Assembly: GCA_963772225.1 (NCBI GenBank)
Contig: CAVYWD010000002.1
Location: forward strand, 248,001-312,000
Length of the DNA: 64,000 bases
DNA from: CAVYWD01 sp963772225
GTDB lineage: Bacteria > Myxococcota > Myxococcia > Myxococcales > UBA5297
Reading direction: 5' to 3'
The notes under the pieces were generated by a model that was not told where the DNA came from, did no database searches, and saw only the letters and a program-made list of their open reading frames with translations. Positions 60,103 to 64,000 of the stretch are shown one piece after another; position 1 is the first letter of the stretch; each line of letters starts with the position of its first letter. Both the position numbers and the translations under genes were made by a program.

Positions 60103-60849
60103 CTACCGCAGCTCCTCCCGCGCCTCCACCTCCGCGCGCTCCCGCGGCGCCACGTCCATTTCCTCGAGCTTGATCCGGATCTTCTTGATCGCCTCGGAGT
60201 GGAGCTGGCACACGCGCGGCTCGCTCACCTCCAGGATCTGCGCGATCTCCCGGTAGGTGAGCCCCTCCACGTAGTGCAGCGACATGAGCGTCTGCAACCG
60301 TTCGGAGAGCGAGGCGATGGCGGTGGTCAGGTTCTTGAGCATCTGCTGCTTGGAGATCTGCTCGTCGATGAGCTCTTCGTCCGCGGGCGTCGACAGGTTG
60401 GTCGCGAGCGGCATGTGCGGCAGCGAGAGCATCTCGATCTCCCCGAGCTCGGAGAGGTCCACGCCCACCGCCTTGGCGAGCTCGTCCGCGTCGGGCTCGT
60501 GGCCCAGCTCGTGGCTGAGCTTGACCTTGGCCTTCTGCACCTTGTCGGTCTGAGCGCGGAGCCGGCGCGGCAGGTGATCCATCTTGCGAAGCTCGTCGAG
60601 CATCGCCCCGCGAATCCGGTGCTCGGCGAAGCTCTCGAAGCGGACGTTCTGGCTCTCGTCGAAGCGCTTGGAGGCGTCGATGAGCCCCAGCGCCCCGGCG
60701 CTCCAGAGGTCGTCAAAGGCCGACGGCACGCCCACCCGCGCCGCCATCCGCCGCGCGATGCGGTCGATGAGCGTCGCGTACTTGGTGATGAGCGCCGCCT
60801 CGTCGTTCTGCGGCCCGCTCTGGGAATAGACAGAGAATGCGCGGTGCAT
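60103..60849 (-). CDS. fliA: Flagellar sigma-28 factor FliA
   Basis: The 248-aa sigma factor has region 2 (YATLIDRIARRMAARVGVPS, DDLWSAGALGLIDASKRFDE, FESFAEHRIRGAMLDELRKM), region 3 (KVKLSHELGHEPDADELAKA) and region 4 (LSERLQTLMSLHYVEGLTYR, EIAQILEVSEPRVCQLHSEA). It should direct the flagellin, fliD and flgM promoters listed here, opposed by FlgM. It follows flhG by 4 bp in the flhA-flhF-flhG-fliA order. Confidence 0.95.
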   Translation of the reverse strand: MHRAFSVYSQSGPQNDEAALITKYATLIDRIARRMAARVGVPSAFDDLWSAGALGLIDASKRFDESQNVRFESFAEHRIRGAMLDELRKMDHLPRRLRAQTDKVQKAKVKLSHELGHEPDADELAKAVGVDLSELGEIEMLSLPHMPLATNLSTPADEELIDEQISKQQMLKNLTTAIASLSERLQTLMSLHYVEGLTYREIAQILEVSEPRVCQLHSEAIKKIRIKLEEMDVAPRERAEVEAREELR

Positions 60850-60853
60850 GGCT

Positions 60854-61723
60854 CTAGCCTCCGACCGTCGCCTCTCGCAGCAGTCGCTGCCAGAGGAGCT
60901 TCATGCCCCCGTCGAGCGGCGCGGGCGCGGGTTCGCTGAACAGCTTCTCGGAGAGCGTCGCCAGCGCCCGGCTCGAGGGGGAATGCGGGAAGGCGTCCAC
61001 CAGCGGCTTCTGGGACATGATGGCCCGGTGCATGTTCTCGTCGCGCGGCAGGTACCCCAGGTAGCGCACCCGCGCGTTCAGGAACCGGTTCGTCACCGAG
61101 GTCAGCGTCTCGAAGATGTCCTTGGCCGTCTGCTCGTTGGGCGAGGAGTTGACGACGACGTTGAAGTAGCGCACGCCCGCCTGTTGGCTCAAAACCTTCA
61201 CCGCCGCGTAGGCGTCGGTCAGAGAGGTCGGCTCGGTGGTGACGATGAGCACCGCCTCCTGCGCCGCGCCCACGAAGAAGAGCACGTTGTCGCCGATGCC
61301 CGCCGACGAGTCGATGAGCACCAGGTCGAAGGCGTCCTCGATGAGGTCGAACGCCGTGACGAGCCGCAGCTTCTGAGCGTCGTCGAGCCGGGTGAGCCCC
61401 TGGATGCCCGAGCCCGCCGGGAGCACGCGCACGCCGTGGGGGCCGGTCGCCAGCACCTCCTCGAGCGGCACCGACGCGTCGAGCAGGTGGCCCATGTGGT
61501 AGCGCGGCTTGAGTCCGAAGAGGATCTCCACGTTGGCCAGGCCCAGGTCCGCGTCCAGGATGAGCACGCGCCGGCCCTGCCGCGCCGCCAGCACCGCCAA
61601 GTTCGCGGTGACGTTCGTCTTGCCGACCCCGCCCTTGCCGCTGGTGACGGCCACCACGCGCAAGTGGCTCTCGGGGCGCTGCGGGACGATCTGCCGCAGG
61701 TTGTCCGCTTGATCCACGGTCAT
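60854..61723 (-). CDS. flhG: FlhG (MinD-like flagellar number regulator)
   Basis: The 289-aa ATPase has the deviant Walker A VTSGKGGVGKTNVTANLAVL, LILDADLGLANVEILFGL and DLVLIDSSAGIGDNVLFFVG. FlhG with FlhF sets the number and place of polar flagella. ATG 61723 overlaps the flhF stop (ATGA). A GTG at 61717 lies at the better distance from GGAGGAG and is an equally good start. Confidence 0.93.
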   Translation of the reverse strand: MTVDQADNLRQIVPQRPESHLRVVAVTSGKGGVGKTNVTANLAVLAARQGRRVLILDADLGLANVEILFGLKPRYHMGHLLDASVPLEEVLATGPHGVRVLPAGSGIQGLTRLDDAQKLRLVTAFDLIEDAFDLVLIDSSAGIGDNVLFFVGAAQEAVLIVTTEPTSLTDAYAAVKVLSQQAGVRYFNVVVNSSPNEQTAKDIFETLTSVTNRFLNARVRYLGYLPRDENMHRAIMSQKPLVDAFPHSPSSRALATLSEKLFSEPAPAPLDGGMKLLWQRLLREATVGG

Positions 61724-62937
61724 CTCCTCCCGGCCGTAGCGCCGGCTTGCAAGGGTTGCCAGGTTCCCATCGCCAGCGACGTCAGCTCCTCGCTCGTCAC
61801 CGAGTGGATGTCCTCCGGGACGCGCTGGCCGTCGGTCACGCACGCCACCGGGCGGTTGATGCGCACCGCCGCCGACAGCACGCTGCCCGGCGCCACCGCC
61901 TCGTCGATCTTCGAAAAGATGAGCCGCTCGGGCATAAGCGGCCGGTACCGCTCCGCCACCGCGGCGAGCTCCCGCGCGCCGGTCGCCGCGCTCAAGACCA
62001 GGTGCAGCGCCACGCCGGCCATCTGCCGCAGCATCTCGGCCTGGCGGTAGACCGCCTCGGAGACCGCGCGGCCGGAGGTGTCGACGAGGATCAAGTCCGC
62101 GCTCGGGCAGCGCGCGAGCGCGGTCGCGAGCTCGGCGCCGTCCTTGGCCACGTAGGTCGGCACCCGCATGATCTTCCCGTAGCGCGAGAGCTGCTCCGAG
62201 CCGCCGATGCGGTAGGTGTCCACGGTGATGAGCGCCACCCGCAGCCGGCTTTCCACGATGGCCTTGGCGGCGATCTTCGCGAGCGTGGTGGTCTTGCCGA
62301 CGCCGGTCGGCCCCACCAGCGCCACCACCCGGCGCCCGTCCTGGCTCCACGGCGCGCGCCCGGGGATGAGGCGCCCGGCGATGAGGTCCTTCACCACCGA
62401 CTCCAGCGGCACCGGCCGGCGGTGTTGGGCCGCGTCGTAGGCGGCCTGGCGCAGCATCTCCTCGGCCAGGGACTCCTCCACGCCCTGGTTCACCAGGCGC
62501 CCGTAGAGCTCGGCCTGCGGCGGCGTCAGCGAGAGCTCGCGCTCGCCGCGCGTCTGCAGGCAGACCACCCGCATCTCGCGGCGCGCCTCCTCCAGCTCCT
62601 TCTTCAGGCTCAGGACTTCGTGCGCGAGCCCGGACTCGTCGGGCGGCCTGGGCGGGCTCACCAGCGAGAGTGGGCGCGGCGCGGGAGGTGCCGGCTGTGA
62701 CAGGAACGCCGGCTCCGCCAAGGGACGGCTCGCCAACGGCGGCGGCTTCGCGCGAGCGACGGCCTGTGCGAGCTCGTCGCTGACGGAGGCCGTGACCTCG
62801 ATCTCCGGCGAGCGGAACAGGCCCCCGGCGACCTCTTGCGTGGAGACGATCACCGCCTCGGAGCCGAAAGCGGCCTTCACCGCCCGGAGGGCGGAGGCGG
62901 CATCGGCGGCGCGGAAGGTTCGGACAGTCGCGGGCAT
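61720..62937 (-). CDS. flhF: FlhF (SRP-type GTPase for flagellar placement)
   Basis: This 405-aa protein has an N-terminal B domain (VRTFRAADAASALRAVKAAF), a proline-rich linker and the SRP-type GTPase core: VVALVGPTGVGKTTTLAKIA (G1), ALITVDTYRIGGSEQLSRYG, LILVDTSGR (G3) and FSKIDEAVAPGSVL (G4). FlhF marks the pole for flagellar assembly. It lies between flhA and flhG as in many polar flagellates. Confidence 0.95.
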   Translation of the reverse strand: MPATVRTFRAADAASALRAVKAAFGSEAVIVSTQEVAGGLFRSPEIEVTASVSDELAQAVARAKPPPLASRPLAEPAFLSQPAPPAPRPLSLVSPPRPPDESGLAHEVLSLKKELEEARREMRVVCLQTRGERELSLTPPQAELYGRLVNQGVEESLAEEMLRQAAYDAAQHRRPVPLESVVKDLIAGRLIPGRAPWSQDGRRVVALVGPTGVGKTTTLAKIAAKAIVESRLRVALITVDTYRIGGSEQLSRYGKIMRVPTYVAKDGAELATALARCPSADLILVDTSGRAVSEAVYRQAEMLRQMAGVALHLVLSAATGARELAAVAERYRPLMPERLIFSKIDEAVAPGSVLSAAVRINRPVACVTDGQRVPEDIHSVTSEELTSLAMGTWQPLQAGATAGRR

Positions 62938-62982
62938 TTCTCACTCCCACGTTTCCTGCTGAGACGAGGCAGTTGCCGAAGA

Positions 62983-64000
62983 TCACTGCGAAAGCTGGAC
63001 CAGGCCCGCCGGCTCGACCGTGGTGCCCGGGACCAGCTCCCGCGCGCTCACCACGAAGAGATCCGGAACGAACCGAGAGGCGAAGTCGAACAAGGGCTTG
63101 CGCAGGTCGGGCGGGGCGAGCACCACGGCGGGGCGACCCTCCGCGGCCAGGCTCGCGGCCTTCTGCTCCAGCGCGTGGATGAGCCGGCGCGCCGTCTCCA
63201 CGTCGGGGGCGAGCGCCAACTCTCCGTCGCTCGCGCCAACCGACGAGCGGAGCTGGTCCTCGGTGGCGCGGTCGAGCGTCAAAGCTCGGACAGTCCCCGC
63301 CGCGTCGGCGACCTTGGAGGTGATCTGCCGCGACAGCCGGCGCCGCGCCTGCTCGACCAGGAAGAGGGTGTCCTTGCTCTTGGGCGCCGCGTCGGCCACC
63401 GCCTCGAGCACGGTGCGCAGGTCTCGCACCGAGATGCCCTCGCGCAACAGCCCTCGCACCACGCGCACCAGCTCGCCCAGGTTGATGGTCCCAGGGAGCA
63501 CGTCCTCCACGAGCTTGGGCGCTTCCTTCGAGAGAGCGGCCACGAGCTCCTGCACCTCTTGGCGGCCGATGAGCTCGTAGGCGTTGCGGCGCAAGAGCTC
63601 GGAGAGGTGCGTGGTGAGCACCGACGCCGGGTCGACCAGCGTCAGGCCCGCCTGCTCGGCGCGGGGCCGGTCGGCCGGGCTTATCCAGACAGCCGGCAGG
63701 TTGAACGCGGGCTCGCGCGCGGGCAGACCGCCGACGGTGGGCTGCCCGCCGGACGGGTCCAGGGCCATCAGCCGGTCGACGTGCGCGACGCCCCGGGCGA
63801 TCTCCACGCCGCGCAGCTGGACGCGGTACTCGTTGGCGTCGAGGCGCAGGTTGTCGCGCAGATGAACCGAGGGCAGCACGATGCCAAGCTCTTCGGCAAG
63901 CTTCTTGCGCAGCGCCGTGATCCGCCCGGGCAGCTCGCCGCCCTTGGCCACGTCGATGAGCGGCAGGAGCGCGAAGCCGAGCTCCAGGCACACGGCGTCC
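62983..64000 (-). CDS. flhA: Flagellar export gate protein FlhA, C-terminal part (runs off the window)
   Basis: About 339 C-terminal residues are present, and the gene continues beyond 64000. This is the cytosolic domain of FlhA, which forms the nonameric ring that docks export chaperones. Visible segments include LELGFALLPLIDVAKGG, VLPSVHLRDNLRLDANEYRV, VDPASVLTTHLSELLRRNAY and LPGTINLGELVRVVRGLLRE. FlhA-type domains here are intact to the stop at 62983. It is followed by flhF after 45 bp. Confidence 0.94.
   Translation of the reverse strand, partial: DAVCLELGFALLPLIDVAKGGELPGRITALRKKLAEELGIVLPSVHLRDNLRLDANEYRVQLRGVEIARGVAHVDRLMALDPSGGQPTVGGLPAREPAFNLPAVWISPADRPRAEQAGLTLVDPASVLTTHLSELLRRNAYELIGRQEVQELVAALSKEAPKLVEDVLPGTINLGELVRVVRGLLREGISVRDLRTVLEAVADAAPKSKDTLFLVEQARRRLSRQITSKVADAAGTVRALTLDRATEDQLRSSVGASDGELALAPDVETARRLIHALEQKAASLAAEGRPAVVLAPPDLRKPLFDFASRFVPDLFVVSARELVPGTTVEPAGLVQLSQ

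Overview
The window is very GC-rich (about 70% by eye) and dense with bacterial genes. It comes from a motile Gram-negative bacterium: P- and L-ring genes (flgH, flgI), a lipoprotein-type FlgH, and flhF/flhG beside flhA and a sigma-28 gene, an arrangement typical of polarly flagellated bacteria. HEAT-repeat and cyclic-nucleotide-binding proteins, roadblock/LC7 proteins, DUF3108 proteins and a GH65 enzyme with an N-terminal HAD domain would fit a deltaproteobacterial or Myxococcota-like lineage. That placement is inference; the window holds no rRNA or tRNA gene.

Left third (1-22 kb), mixed functions: a HEAT-repeat lipoprotein translationally coupled to a TPR/double-cNMP-domain protein; a MshEN (GspE/PilB N-terminal) protein; two DUF3108 proteins flanking a DUF4091/GH123-like protein; the fatty-acid oxidation pair fadI-fadJ; an AhpD-like protein, a tetraheme cytochrome c and a ferritin-like protein; a small YjfB-like protein; a HAD-GH65 phosphorylase-like protein overlapping a double-Usp stress protein; two adjacent roadblock proteins; and a membrane double-Cache sensor.

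Right two thirds (22-64 kb), almost all on the minus strand, form one flagellar supercluster. Read in the direction of transcription it runs flhA-flhF-flhG-fliA, flgF-flgG-flgA, flgH-flgI-flgJ(M23)-flgM-flgN-flgK-flgL, a 765-aa unknown protein, six flagellin genes, fliD-fliS-fliT-like, a Maf (DUF115) glycosyltransferase, a GT2-TPR protein and then a sugar-modification cluster (NeuB, SpsF-PseG fusion, SDR, TPP enzyme, ATP-grasp, PIG-L deacetylase, formyltransferase, GH57, sugar epimerase). The last block probably makes and attaches an N-formylated or otherwise modified nonulosonic acid to flagellin.

The most unusual structures are: (1) two arrays of about nine tandem terminator-like hairpins (about 57-nt period) separating three nearly identical flagellin genes; (2) a roughly 1-kb insert carrying a NYN-domain gene between flgA and flgH, bounded by a perfect 98-bp direct repeat of the flgA 3' end; (3) a fixed-spacing class-3 promoter motif repeated at ten sites; (4) the same one-base frameshift lesion in two of three flagellin copies. 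About a dozen single-base frameshifts interrupt otherwise full-length genes. Many may be sequencing or assembly indels, and the coordinates below treat the broken halves as single genes.
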